From Candidatus Hydrogenedens sp. (lineage in GTDB: Bacteria; Hydrogenedentota; Hydrogenedentia; Hydrogenedentales; Hydrogenedentaceae), in NCBI GenBank assembly GCA_035361075.1, contig DAOSBX010000014.1, forward strand, positions 1 to 64,000: a DNA stretch of 64,000 nt, in the 5' to 3' direction. Position 1 is the first letter of the stretch; each line of letters starts with the position of its first letter. This document shows positions 36,130 through 44,079 of the stretch, piece after piece. The notes under the pieces were generated by a model that was given only the letters and a program-made list of their open reading frames with translations, searched no databases and was not told where the DNA came from. The translations under genes were made by a program, and so were the position numbers.

Positions 36130-37014
36130 ATGCGACTGTCCGAACTATATCACAGCAACAAACCAGTTGTATCTTTTGAGCTATTTCCTCCAAAAACATG
36201 GCAGGGAATTGCAGAATTATATGAGCATTTTCGGGAATTGATGAAGTGTAAGCCCGGATTCGTTACATGTACTTATGGTGCTGGTGGAACTGCTTCACTT
36301 GAAGAAGCACAGAATCGGACGTTAGAAGTCTTACGTTGGGTTCATGGTGATTATCCGGAGGTACCCATTGTTTCACATCTAACATGTGTAAATGCAACAA
36401 AAACAGATTTGGTAAATTATCTTTATAAAGCAAAAGAGTTAGGTGTATCAGGTATTGTTGCCTTGCGAGGGGATGCTCCTGGGAATGTTCGGCCATTTAT
36501 TCCCAAACCTGGTGGTTTTAAGTATGCGGTGGAATTGGTTCGGCTTATTAAGGCTGAATATCCTGAGTTTTGTATCCTTGTTGCGGGCTATCCTGAAAAA
36601 CATCCAGAAGCAATTAGTTTCGAGGAAGATATACAGCATCTTAAAGAGAAAGTAGATGCAGGTGGTGAAGTTATCTTGACGCAACTGTTTTATAACAATG
36701 AGAATTTCTATCGATTTCGTGACCTTTGTGAAAAGGTAAAAATAGATGTGCCTATTGTTCCTGGGATTTTACCTGTGACTAATTTAGCTCAGGTTCGTAG
36801 AATTACATCGTTGTGTGGGGCGCAACTTAATCCTGTATTACTGGAACGATTAGAGAAGCATGAAAAGGATGAGGAAGGACAATTTTCTGTGGGTGTCTAT
36901 TATGCGGGGAGGCAAATAGAAGATTTGCTTGAACATGGTGTTCCAGGAATACATTTTTATGTTTTAAATAAATCTCGTGCGGCGATGCATATTTGCCGTG
37001 CTTTAACGTTATAA
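36130..37014 (+). CDS. metF: 5,10-methylenetetrahydrofolate reductase
   Basis: A 294-residue FAD-dependent TIM barrel that reduces methylene-THF to methyl-THF, the methyl donor for MetH. Early VSFELFPPKT carries the catalytic Glu; TCTYGAGG and SHLTCVN follow in normal order; ALRGDAPG is the folate/FAD loop; and LTQLFYNNENFYRF and GILPV are the later signatures. Two nearby ATGs exist (36124 and 36130); ACAGGAA is seven bases from the second and touches the first, so I use 36130. It lies 1.3 kb from metH, divergent to the pectate lyase gene and 27 bp before the PL22-like gene. Confidence 0.93.
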   Translation: MRLSELYHSNKPVVSFELFPPKTWQGIAELYEHFRELMKCKPGFVTCTYGAGGTASLEEAQNRTLEVLRWVHGDYPEVPIVSHLTCVNATKTDLVNYLYKAKELGVSGIVALRGDAPGNVRPFIPKPGGFKYAVELVRLIKAEYPEFCILVAGYPEKHPEAISFEEDIQHLKEKVDAGGEVILTQLFYNNENFYRFRDLCEKVKIDVPIVPGILPVTNLAQVRRITSLCGAQLNPVLLERLEKHEKDEEGQFSVGVYYAGRQIEDLLEHGVPGIHFYVLNKSRAAMHICRALTL

Positions 37015-37041
37015 CCAATGTAAGGGATAAAGGGAAAACAG

Positions 37042-38253
37042 ATGTCAAAAATATCAAAGCGAATATACCGCTTATCCAATAAGCATCTTTTAAGGCGACG
37101 TGATTTTATATTAAGTTCTCTTCTTTTTTCTATAGGAGGGAAAATTGTTTTCAGCGAAAACAGGGAAGATAAGAAATATGGGTGGAATACATATTTAAAT
37201 TATGAGTCATTTAATGATGAGAAAACAGGTGCTACAATTTATAGACTTATTACAGGACCTTCAAAAAATAGCACTATTTATCAGACACATCCTATGTGGG
37301 GCATAAATAATAAACATTTTTATTTTTATTCTGACCGTACTAATGGGAAGATGCAACTTCACCGATTAGATATAGCCTCAAAAGAAATAATACCTGTATT
37401 TGAGAACAATGTTGATGATTTTTGTTTGACATGGAAATCAGAGCAGATTTTTTTTATTAAAGAGCATAAGGTGGTTAAACAGGATGTTTTGGGGAAGCAA
37501 ACAGAAGTAGGTTTTATACCAGAATCTTTTGGCGGTGCAATCGGTGGAACTGCTGTTTCTTCTGATGACGGTTGGTTTTATTGTGGTACTTACAAAGATG
37601 GCGAAGAACACCGTATTTTGCGTAGGTTGAAATTGCAAGATGGGACATGGGAAGAATGTGTACGTGTCCCCTTCACAATAGGACATATCCAGACTAATTA
37701 TTGGAATCCTGAACTTATTATGTTTTGTTGGGAGACAGGTGGAGATAGCCCACAGCGAACATGGTGCTGGTCAGAAAAAACAAAGGAAGCGGAGCCTTTT
37801 TTTGTGGAGCATGATGACCTATGGGTTACACATGAGGTTTGGTGGGGGGCAAATTGTGCTCTGTTTACTATCTGGCCTTATGATGAAAAGCATAAGAAAT
37901 TACCACATGGCGTCGCAGAGACGAATAAGAAAAAAGGGGCAAAAGGGAAAATGAATGTTCTTGCGACATATCCTGCATGGCATACTCATGGTAGTCGTGA
38001 TTATCAATGGGTTTTAGGAGATGATTTTGAGCGAAATATCTGGCTTATATCTCCTCAAAAAAAAGAACGGAGACTTTTAGTGACAGGTAAGATTTCTAAT
38101 GATTTAAAAGTTCACCCACATGCATCATTTTTACCAGACAGTTCTGGTATTGTATTTAATTCTTCTCGGTTTGGTTATGAGGAAATTCATTTAGTCTTGC
38201 TTCCTGAGAAGTATGACAGTTTACCATTGGCAAAAAATGAGGTTTACGATTAG
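37042..38253 (+). CDS. Oligogalacturonate lyase-like beta-propeller (PL22), possible Tat substrate
   Basis: A 403-residue protein with a twin-arginine-like export signal: R19-R20-D-F-I followed by a hydrophobic run to about 36. The rest looks like a seven-bladed propeller of the PL22 type: FNDEKTGATIYRLITG near 57-72, GHIQTNYWNPE with His215, VTHEVWW with His264, WHTHG with His314/316, and KVHPHASFLPDSSG with His358/His360, which correspond to the metal-binding histidines of oligogalacturonate lyases. It would cleave short uronate oligomers produced by a pectate lyase such as the one 1.1 kb away. AAAGGGA precedes the ATG. A generic WD40-like propeller is the alternative. Confidence 0.7.
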   Translation: MSKISKRIYRLSNKHLLRRRDFILSSLLFSIGGKIVFSENREDKKYGWNTYLNYESFNDEKTGATIYRLITGPSKNSTIYQTHPMWGINNKHFYFYSDRTNGKMQLHRLDIASKEIIPVFENNVDDFCLTWKSEQIFFIKEHKVVKQDVLGKQTEVGFIPESFGGAIGGTAVSSDDGWFYCGTYKDGEEHRILRRLKLQDGTWEECVRVPFTIGHIQTNYWNPELIMFCWETGGDSPQRTWCWSEKTKEAEPFFVEHDDLWVTHEVWWGANCALFTIWPYDEKHKKLPHGVAETNKKKGAKGKMNVLATYPAWHTHGSRDYQWVLGDDFERNIWLISPQKKERRLLVTGKISNDLKVHPHASFLPDSSGIVFNSSRFGYEEIHLVLLPEKYDSLPLAKNEVYD

Positions 38254-38286
38254 GGATAGGCAATTTATGAATCTTCTTTTGTGAGT

Positions 38287-39297
38287 TTATTTTAGGATAG
38301 AAACTTCCCCAGATACTTCTTTTGAGCAATATGGACCATCAATATATATTGTTTTGAATAATTTTATCTCTTCTTTTTTATCAGAAAATAAGAATTCACG
38401 AATATCTTCCAATGATGAAAAAGAAAGTTGAGGGACAAGTCCATGACGAATTAATTCAGATGGAAAACGATGCATTGACCATACAAGGATAAAGTTGGAA
38501 GAATCAACTGCTATTTCAGGTAAACATAATTCAATCCATTGGTCTTTAAAAACGGGTGTAGTAATGATTTGAGGTTTTGTGTTCTTATATGGGCAAATTA
38601 GGTATATATGAATTTCAGAGGTTGATGAAAATCTATTGCCAGCTCGTATGAACCATGTATATTCCGTATGTTCTTTAAAAGTGGTTGGCTGTAAATAGAA
38701 ACTCATCTCAGGAACTTCTGTAGCGAAAGTAACATTGTTGTTATTATCAACTGGAATGGGTTCTTTTACCTGAAAAAAACGATGTACTATAAGTTCATTT
38801 TTCCATTGAATTAATCCTGCCAACGCAATATATGCAATGATTAGCATTGCAAAGAACCAAAACATGGAAAACCATCTCGAATTTGCTTTTCCATAAATAG
38901 ATGCGAATAAAACAATTAATTTTAAAAAAAGATGTGTTCCTAAAAATATACCTAAAAAGGCAAATGGGATTAGTTGTGTTGGAACATTCGGGATATGAGA
39001 AATATACCCTGTAATATGAGCGATAAGAATAAAACATGGTAAAAAGGAAAGTATATCTATTACTGTGGTGAGATTGAGTGGTGCGGAGAAGAGCAGTTGA
39101 ATCATGGCTCTAAACAAAAATTGGAAAACACAAAATGTTGCCATTAAAGTAATGTATACCCAAAATGTATTTCCTATCTCTAAAGGTAGGAATCCTAACA
39201 TGTAAATGATAGGTTCTAAATACAATGCAAATATATAAGAGGCAACGATAACAATGAAGAAATGTGTTATTTGAAGAAATATACAAAAATGTTTCAT
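38287..39297 (-). CDS. Uncharacterised five-helix membrane protein with extracytoplasmic domain
   Basis: A 336-residue protein I do not recognise. Five hydrophobic spans are at about 10-32, 42-64, 80-102, 107-130 and 142-165. The remaining 170 residues look like a soluble, strand-rich domain (MSFYLQPTTFKEHTEYTWFIRAG, IHIYLICPYKNTKPQIITTPVFKDQWIELCLPE) outside the membrane. No catalytic motif is visible. It ends 33 bp from the convergent PL22-like gene and starts 200 bp from the divergent recombinase-like gene. Confidence 0.6.
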   Translation of the reverse strand: MKHFCIFLQITHFFIVIVASYIFALYLEPIIYMLGFLPLEIGNTFWVYITLMATFCVFQFLFRAMIQLLFSAPLNLTTVIDILSFLPCFILIAHITGYISHIPNVPTQLIPFAFLGIFLGTHLFLKLIVLFASIYGKANSRWFSMFWFFAMLIIAYIALAGLIQWKNELIVHRFFQVKEPIPVDNNNNVTFATEVPEMSFYLQPTTFKEHTEYTWFIRAGNRFSSTSEIHIYLICPYKNTKPQIITTPVFKDQWIELCLPEIAVDSSNFILVWSMHRFPSELIRHGLVPQLSFSSLEDIREFLFSDKKEEIKLFKTIYIDGPYCSKEVSGEVSILK

Positions 39298-39371
39298 TTA
39301 TTTTTTGAAACCAAATATTTTTATGTTAATTCTAATTTAAAAATAATATTAATTTTTTATTGTTTTTTTTC

Positions 39372-39400
39372 TTGACATTTATGATAAAATGTTATAAACT
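39372..39400 (+). promoter_or_regulatory. Candidate sigma-70-type promoter for the recombinase-like gene
   Basis: A consensus TTGACA (39372-39377) is followed by TAAACT (39395-39400) after 17 bases, or TATAAA (39393-39398) after 15. It lies about 100 bp before the ATG at 39497 in a 200-bp non-coding gap. The -35 is perfect; the -10 is ambiguous. Confidence 0.45.
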
Positions 39401-39496
39401 ATATATATTGAATTACAAGTTAAGGATTTATTTGGGCATAATATATATTAAAAAATTGTCATAAATGTAAAATAAGATAGAAACGGGATTTGAGAT

Positions 39497-39997
39497 ATGG
39501 CTAAGATACGTAAAGAGGAAACAAAATTAAAAGAGATGAAACATTATGAAGAAGTAGAAGTAAAAGACTATAATGACGAGGCTTTATTAACGCATGGAGA
39601 ACGAGTTCGTCGGGGACAAATTTCGTCTGTTCAGCAGGGAAGATATGGGACAGGTCCAGCTCCTTATGGTTATCGTAGAGGTGAAAAGGGAGAGAAGCCA
39701 TTGGTGATTGATGATTATGAAGCTGAAATTGTACGTATGATTTTTCGCGAATACATACGGACGCACAGTACAGGAAGGGTTGTTGATTATCTCCATTCAA
39801 AAGGGATATTGACACGTCAGGGGAAGAAATGGTCTCGACAAGCTATATCTATAATCCTTTCGAATCGCACGTATCGTGGTCGTGTATGTTTTGGTGGGAT
39901 TGAGACGGAAGGATTACATGACCCTATTATAGAACCTGCTATGTTTTATAAAGCGAATGCGATTCGCCATAGTAGAAGTCGTAGAAAAGAGGATTAA
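39497..39997 (+). CDS. Stand-alone serine-recombinase 'Recombinase' domain protein lacking the catalytic domain
   Basis: A 166-residue basic protein. Residues from about 48 match the DNA-binding Recombinase domain (PF07508 type) of large serine integrases: GRYGTGPAPYGYRRGE, EAEIVRMIFREYIRTHSTGRVVDYLHSKGI, RQGKKWSRQAISIILSNRTYRG. The N-terminal resolvase domain with its catalytic serine is absent; instead there is a charged 45-residue lead (KEETKLKEMKHYEEVE). The zinc-ribbon and coiled-coil parts of full integrases are missing too. It is either a remnant with an intact frame or a domesticated DNA-binding protein. No Shine-Dalgarno of note. No attachment site or other mobile-element gene is nearby. 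Confidence 0.72.
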   Translation: MAKIRKEETKLKEMKHYEEVEVKDYNDEALLTHGERVRRGQISSVQQGRYGTGPAPYGYRRGEKGEKPLVIDDYEAEIVRMIFREYIRTHSTGRVVDYLHSKGILTRQGKKWSRQAISIILSNRTYRGRVCFGGIETEGLHDPIIEPAMFYKANAIRHSRSRRKED

Positions 39998-40008
39998 TAT
40001 TTCAGAGT

Positions 40009-40578
40009 TTAGCCGTCAAGTCGTTCAGGAAACTTAATATCAGTAGGTGCTTCTGTTATATCTTCGTTATTTTCATGTAAGTCCTCATCATTGTGTGGAG
40101 TAGATTCTGCCATTTTTTGCAAATCTGCCTGAGGGATGTCGGGGTCGTAAGGTTCTATTATTTCATTAGATACCTCTGATGACTGTTTTTCTAATTCTTC
40201 GCTATCGTAGGAATCGGTCTCTTCTGATGTTATATTCTCAGTTGTTTCTTCTTCTTCTTTTATATCTTCATCTGTCTTTACAGAATGTTCTAAATAACTT
40301 GTGGAAGGGTTATACCCTTTTGTTGTATATGAAGTTTCATTTGTCTCTTCTAATATTTCGCGATATACTTCGTTGCCTTTGCGTGATATTTCCTGAATTT
40401 CTTTTTCTAACGGTTTTACTTCTTTTGCAATTTCAGTTTTAATTTCATCAAGATATCCTCGCAGGTCACGGAAGGTCCTTATAGCAATTTTTGCAAATTC
40501 AGGAAATTTTTCTGGTCCTAAAACAACGAGAGCAATCCCTGCAATGATAATCATCTCTGTAAAACCAATGCCTATCAT
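40009..40578 (-). CDS. tatB: Sec-independent translocase subunit TatB
   Basis: A 189-residue single-span protein: GFTEMIIIAGIALVVLGPEKFPEFAK (about 5-30) is the canonical TatA/B membrane helix and hinge, followed by an amphipathic helix. A long acidic tail rich in Glu, Asp and Ser (about 90-189) is typical of TatB rather than TatA. It recognises Tat substrates together with TatC, whose gene is 15 bp upstream on the same strand; AGGAG precedes the ATG. A dedicated tatA is not in the window. Confidence 0.88.
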   Translation of the reverse strand: MIGIGFTEMIIIAGIALVVLGPEKFPEFAKIAIRTFRDLRGYLDEIKTEIAKEVKPLEKEIQEISRKGNEVYREILEETNETSYTTKGYNPSTSYLEHSVKTDEDIKEEEETTENITSEETDSYDSEELEKQSSEVSNEIIEPYDPDIPQADLQKMAESTPHNDEDLHENNEDITEAPTDIKFPERLDG

Positions 40579-40592
40579 AGGGATTCTCCTTC

Positions 40593-41426
40593 TTACGCTG
40601 GGTTCGATTGTCTACGCCGAACTAAATATGACGCCCAGATACTTATTTCATATAAAACGGTTAGTGGAACTAACATGATTATCATCGAGATTGGGTCTGG
40701 GGGTGTTAAGATAGCCGAAATTACACTAAGGCCAACAATTACATATTTACGGAGCTTACGTAGCGTGTCTGGGTTTAATAAATCGAGATAGACCAAAGCA
40801 AGAATAACCATAGGGAATTGAAATGCTAAAGCGAATCCAAATAAGAGTAGGACAATGATAGATATTGTTTCGTTTGCCCTTAATTGAATTTCCCAGCCTG
40901 TAGGGATCCATTGAAGTAAGTACGGGATAACCAGTGGAATAACTCCGAAATAAGCCACGATGACACCAATAATACCTAATGAACTGCATCCGAATAGGAT
41001 TATTTTTACTAAGTGTCGTTCATTTGGTTTTAGACCAGGGAAGATAAAAGCACATGCTTGCCATAATACATAGGGCAAAGCCAATATGAGTCCTCCATAA
41101 CCTGCAACTTTGAATTTTAATATTACAATTTCAAAAGGATTTAAGACGACCCATGGTATTTTATTTGATTCAGACTTCTTCTCGGTTGCTTCGTTTTTTT
41201 CATTTGTATCTGTCGGGTCATGTGCTGAATCTTTGTCATTTGAAAAGACGACGATTCCCAAATCTTGTAAAAGAGTCAATGGTTTTTGTAAGCCCAATAA
41301 GATTTGGTTTGAGAAAATATAGCAAACTATCATCGCAATAATCACAGCAATTCCCGAATGGATAATTCGCATCCTCAATTCGGCGAGATGCTCTGTAAAA
41401 GTCATACGTTTATCGTCGTCCCACAT
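40593..41426 (-). CDS. tatC: Sec-independent translocase subunit TatC
   Basis: A 277-residue six-helix inner-membrane protein that binds twin-arginine signal peptides. The conserved cytoplasmic N-terminus MTFTEHLAELRMRI is present, as are NPFEIVILKFKVAGYGGLILALPYVLWQACAFIFPGL (in pieces through about 95-135) and the late FQFPMVI. Between helices one and two the first periplasmic loop carries a charged insert (about 50-85, rich in Asp, Asn, Glu, Lys). I use the ATG at 41426, eight bases after GGAAAGG; a TTG two codons upstream is less likely. It is followed by tatB. The PL22-like protein at 37 kb is a possible substrate. Confidence 0.94.
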   Translation of the reverse strand: MWDDDKRMTFTEHLAELRMRIIHSGIAVIIAMIVCYIFSNQILLGLQKPLTLLQDLGIVVFSNDKDSAHDPTDTNEKNEATEKKSESNKIPWVVLNPFEIVILKFKVAGYGGLILALPYVLWQACAFIFPGLKPNERHLVKIILFGCSSLGIIGVIVAYFGVIPLVIPYLLQWIPTGWEIQLRANETISIIVLLLFGFALAFQFPMVILALVYLDLLNPDTLRKLRKYVIVGLSVISAILTPPDPISMIIMLVPLTVLYEISIWASYLVRRRQSNPA

Positions 41427-41569
41427 GGGCAATGCCTTTCCATTCCAAGGAATTAAAAATTAAGTTTATATCTGCAGTTTACTTTATTTTACCAAACAAG
41501 AACCCCTATAAACATTTATGAATGAGAGGTCATAGAAGTAAAAAACGGTATTGTTAGTTATAGTTTGTA

Positions 41570-42154
41570 TTATTGACCGGCGAGACTCTTGAATGAGTTT
41601 AACCAAAGAGTAGCTATACCAAATGGGTCTATAATGTAGATTGCAATAAGTCCAGCAATAACTGCACCTATAATAAGGAACGTTTTTTGGTTATCTGACA
41701 AACCACCAGCTCCTGCCATTAGTCCACCTTCGCCAGCCATCATAACATTTATTTTTTCACCTGCTTCTGCTCGTGTTTTTTTATCTTCGAGAATACCTAA
41801 CGTTTCATTAATACTAATAAAGGCACGATGCCACTCTTGTTGCATTTTTTTAACAGATACTTCTGATTGGCTATAAATAGCTTCTAAACTTGTTGCGGCG
41901 GATACTAAGTTCATCAAATTAGAGTCAATTTGATAATCCTCCATAAGGAGTTCTTTCAATACTTTATGTGTTCGAGCTATTTTACTTTTTATTTTTAAGA
42001 ACTGATTTTCCAATTGTGCTTTATTTGCACCAGGGCTTGGATAGGCATTAATAATTTGATTAAATAAAAGCCAGTCGTTTAAGAACTCTCTGCATAACTC
42101 GACTCTTTTATTTAATATATCTACAATTTTTTGCTGTTTTTTGCTCAGAGCCAT
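41570..42154 (-). CDS. Uncharacterised coiled-coil, tail-anchored protein
   Basis: A 194-residue protein I do not recognise. Residues 1-130 are predicted helical and charged, probably coiled coil (KKQQKIVDILNKRVELCREFL, LENQFLKIKSKIARTHKVLKELL, SEVSVKKMQQEWHRAFISIN). A Gly-rich hinge (AGEGGLMAGAGGLSD) precedes one membrane helix (about 158-178) near the C-terminus. This layout suggests a cytoplasmic helical domain held at the membrane. It lies between tatC and pabBC on the same strand with gaps of about 140 and 120 bp, so an operon link is weak. Confidence 0.6.
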   Translation of the reverse strand: MALSKKQQKIVDILNKRVELCREFLNDWLLFNQIINAYPSPGANKAQLENQFLKIKSKIARTHKVLKELLMEDYQIDSNLMNLVSAATSLEAIYSQSEVSVKKMQQEWHRAFISINETLGILEDKKTRAEAGEKINVMMAGEGGLMAGAGGLSDNQKTFLIIGAVIAGLIAIYIIDPFGIATLWLNSFKSLAGQ

Positions 42155-42273
42155 TGGTTCGTCCCTTCTATTCAGTTTTTCCTGCTTTTACTTAATTTAT
42201 CAAAAAGTATATAGTCATTTAAACTTGAAACCTACCTGTTTATTTTTCACAGGGTTGCTTTGTAATATTTATT

Positions 42274-44001
42274 TTATCCATTCCAGTCAATATCTATCCA
42301 TTTCCGAACTGAATTAATTAAGTATATCGCATTTGCGGACTGTAATTCCTCTCTTTTTATACAACGCTCTTCAATAATAGCGTGGTCAAGTAGGTATTGT
42401 CGGAATGTGCCTGGTAATAGCCCGCAGTGGATAGGTGGCGTGAATAGTCTCCCTCCAATACACACCACGAGATTTGCGATGGTGCTTTCTGTAAGATAGC
42501 CTTCTTCATTCCATAAGAGGACATCATCACAATCGGGACGTTCTTTTTTTGCCTCTTCATACATACATCGGTAGGTGGTCTTATGATATAGAAACAGATT
42601 TTTTGTATGGATTGGTTTTTTTGCAAATCCTACTTTTATTTTTTTTGTTTCTATATATGGACTTTTTTCAAAGGTGAACTTACCATCAGGTGTTACGGTA
42701 ATCCTTAACCGATATAGGGGTTCGTTAGTGGAATGAATGTAATTGGTCAGTTCGGTTTTTAGGTTAAACATGGATAGAGGAAATTGGAAACGCTTGGCAC
42801 TGTTTTCCAATCTTTGAAGGTGATGTGTTAGTAGGAAAATTTCTTTGTTCTCTACTCTTAATGTTTCTATTAGAGAAAAATATGAAGGGAAATTATTAAG
42901 AATAGCACTTTTAGATATGCATTCTTCCCATTCTTTATCTGCCTCAGAATCCCAAACAATACCACTACCTACATAATAATATGCAGTATTTGTTTTTTTG
43001 TTATGAATTAACGTTCGTATAGCCACATTGAAAGTGGCTTCATTTTTAGGTGTTATCCATCCGACAGCACCACAATAAATTCCTCTTGGATATTTTTCTA
43101 ATTCATTAATAAGTTTCATAGCATATATTTTTGGTGCCCCTGTCACTGAACCTGAAGGGAATAATGCAGATAATACATGTATCCAACGTGTTTCTGTTTT
43201 GGCACGAATAGTAGAAGTCATTTGCCAAACAGTACGGTAAGGTTCACAACTGAAAAGTTCTGGAACTTCTACACTACCTATAATGGCAATCTTTCCGACG
43301 TCATTTCTTAATAAATCAACGATCATTAAATTTTCAGCACGGTCCTTAGGGTCGTTTTTCAGTTCGTGAAGGTTTTTTGTATCTTCTATGTTCCATCTGC
43401 CCCGTGGACGTGTACCTTTCATAGGTTTTAAGGTGATAGAGCCATCTTTATAATGGAAAAATAACTCTGGGGATATGGAAAGAACAGAAAAATCTTCAGT
43501 TTGGATATACACAAAGTAACCGTCACCTTGTGCAAAGCAAAGATGATAAAATAAGGATTGTAAATCCCCTTCAATTTTTGAGGTGAGTGGAAAAGTAAGA
43601 TTAACCTGATACACATTCCCTTTGCATATATTTTCATGTATTATTTGAAACCTCTCGTTATATTCCTGCCTTTTTATCATAGGTTGCCAGTCATGTTTTG
43701 CCTGATACCCTGCTGGTTGTTTAGCAGAAAAAGATAAAGGGATTATTATAGGTTCATGAAAAGCACCGAACCATACCAATGGTAGTTCTGGAATATTTTG
43801 CTTTTTGGGGAAAGCATGGTCAAATGCGAGGGCTGATTCATAGCATACCCATCCTATAACATATTTTCCTTGATGTGCCCAGATATCGGCTTGAGTGATG
43901 ACTTTATGAACTTCGTTTGGTGAAAACGAGAATGCTACTTCAGAGGGTCGGCTAAAATGCCATTCTTGTTTGTTATGAATAATGATAGTGTGAGGTGCCA
44001 T
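42274..44001 (-). CDS. pabBC: Fused aminodeoxychorismate synthase component I and aminodeoxychorismate lyase
   Basis: A 575-residue fusion for p-aminobenzoate (folate) synthesis. Residues 1-370 form the PabB part: PMKGTRPRG (193-201) has Lys195 where TrpE has Ala, the residue that defines aminodeoxychorismate synthase; DRAENLMIVDLLRNDVGKI and GSVTGAPKIYAMKLI complete the active site. Residues about 378-575 are a class IV PLP enzyme (aminodeoxychorismate lyase) with the PLP lysine K474 (YHKTTYR) and the TESTIANLVV and GLLPGTFRQ loops. The ammonia subunit would have to be the TrpG at 9 kb or a PabA elsewhere. The fusion is known in several bacterial groups. Confidence 0.92.
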   Translation of the reverse strand: MAPHTIIIHNKQEWHFSRPSEVAFSFSPNEVHKVITQADIWAHQGKYVIGWVCYESALAFDHAFPKKQNIPELPLVWFGAFHEPIIIPLSFSAKQPAGYQAKHDWQPMIKRQEYNERFQIIHENICKGNVYQVNLTFPLTSKIEGDLQSLFYHLCFAQGDGYFVYIQTEDFSVLSISPELFFHYKDGSITLKPMKGTRPRGRWNIEDTKNLHELKNDPKDRAENLMIVDLLRNDVGKIAIIGSVEVPELFSCEPYRTVWQMTSTIRAKTETRWIHVLSALFPSGSVTGAPKIYAMKLINELEKYPRGIYCGAVGWITPKNEATFNVAIRTLIHNKKTNTAYYYVGSGIVWDSEADKEWEECISKSAILNNFPSYFSLIETLRVENKEIFLLTHHLQRLENSAKRFQFPLSMFNLKTELTNYIHSTNEPLYRLRITVTPDGKFTFEKSPYIETKKIKVGFAKKPIHTKNLFLYHKTTYRCMYEEAKKERPDCDDVLLWNEEGYLTESTIANLVVCIGGRLFTPPIHCGLLPGTFRQYLLDHAIIEERCIKREELQSANAIYLINSVRKWIDIDWNG

Positions 44002-44079
44002 TTTTTAATCAATATGGATTAGAACTTTTACTTTCATGAGTTTGAAATGCTCATGAAATAAACATTAATGAAAAGAGTA

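Noticed and set aside
39497..39997. Integrated mobile element around the recombinase-like gene
   Set aside because: No terminal repeats, attachment-site duplication, or phage or plasmid genes flank it; neighbours are ordinary chromosomal genes.
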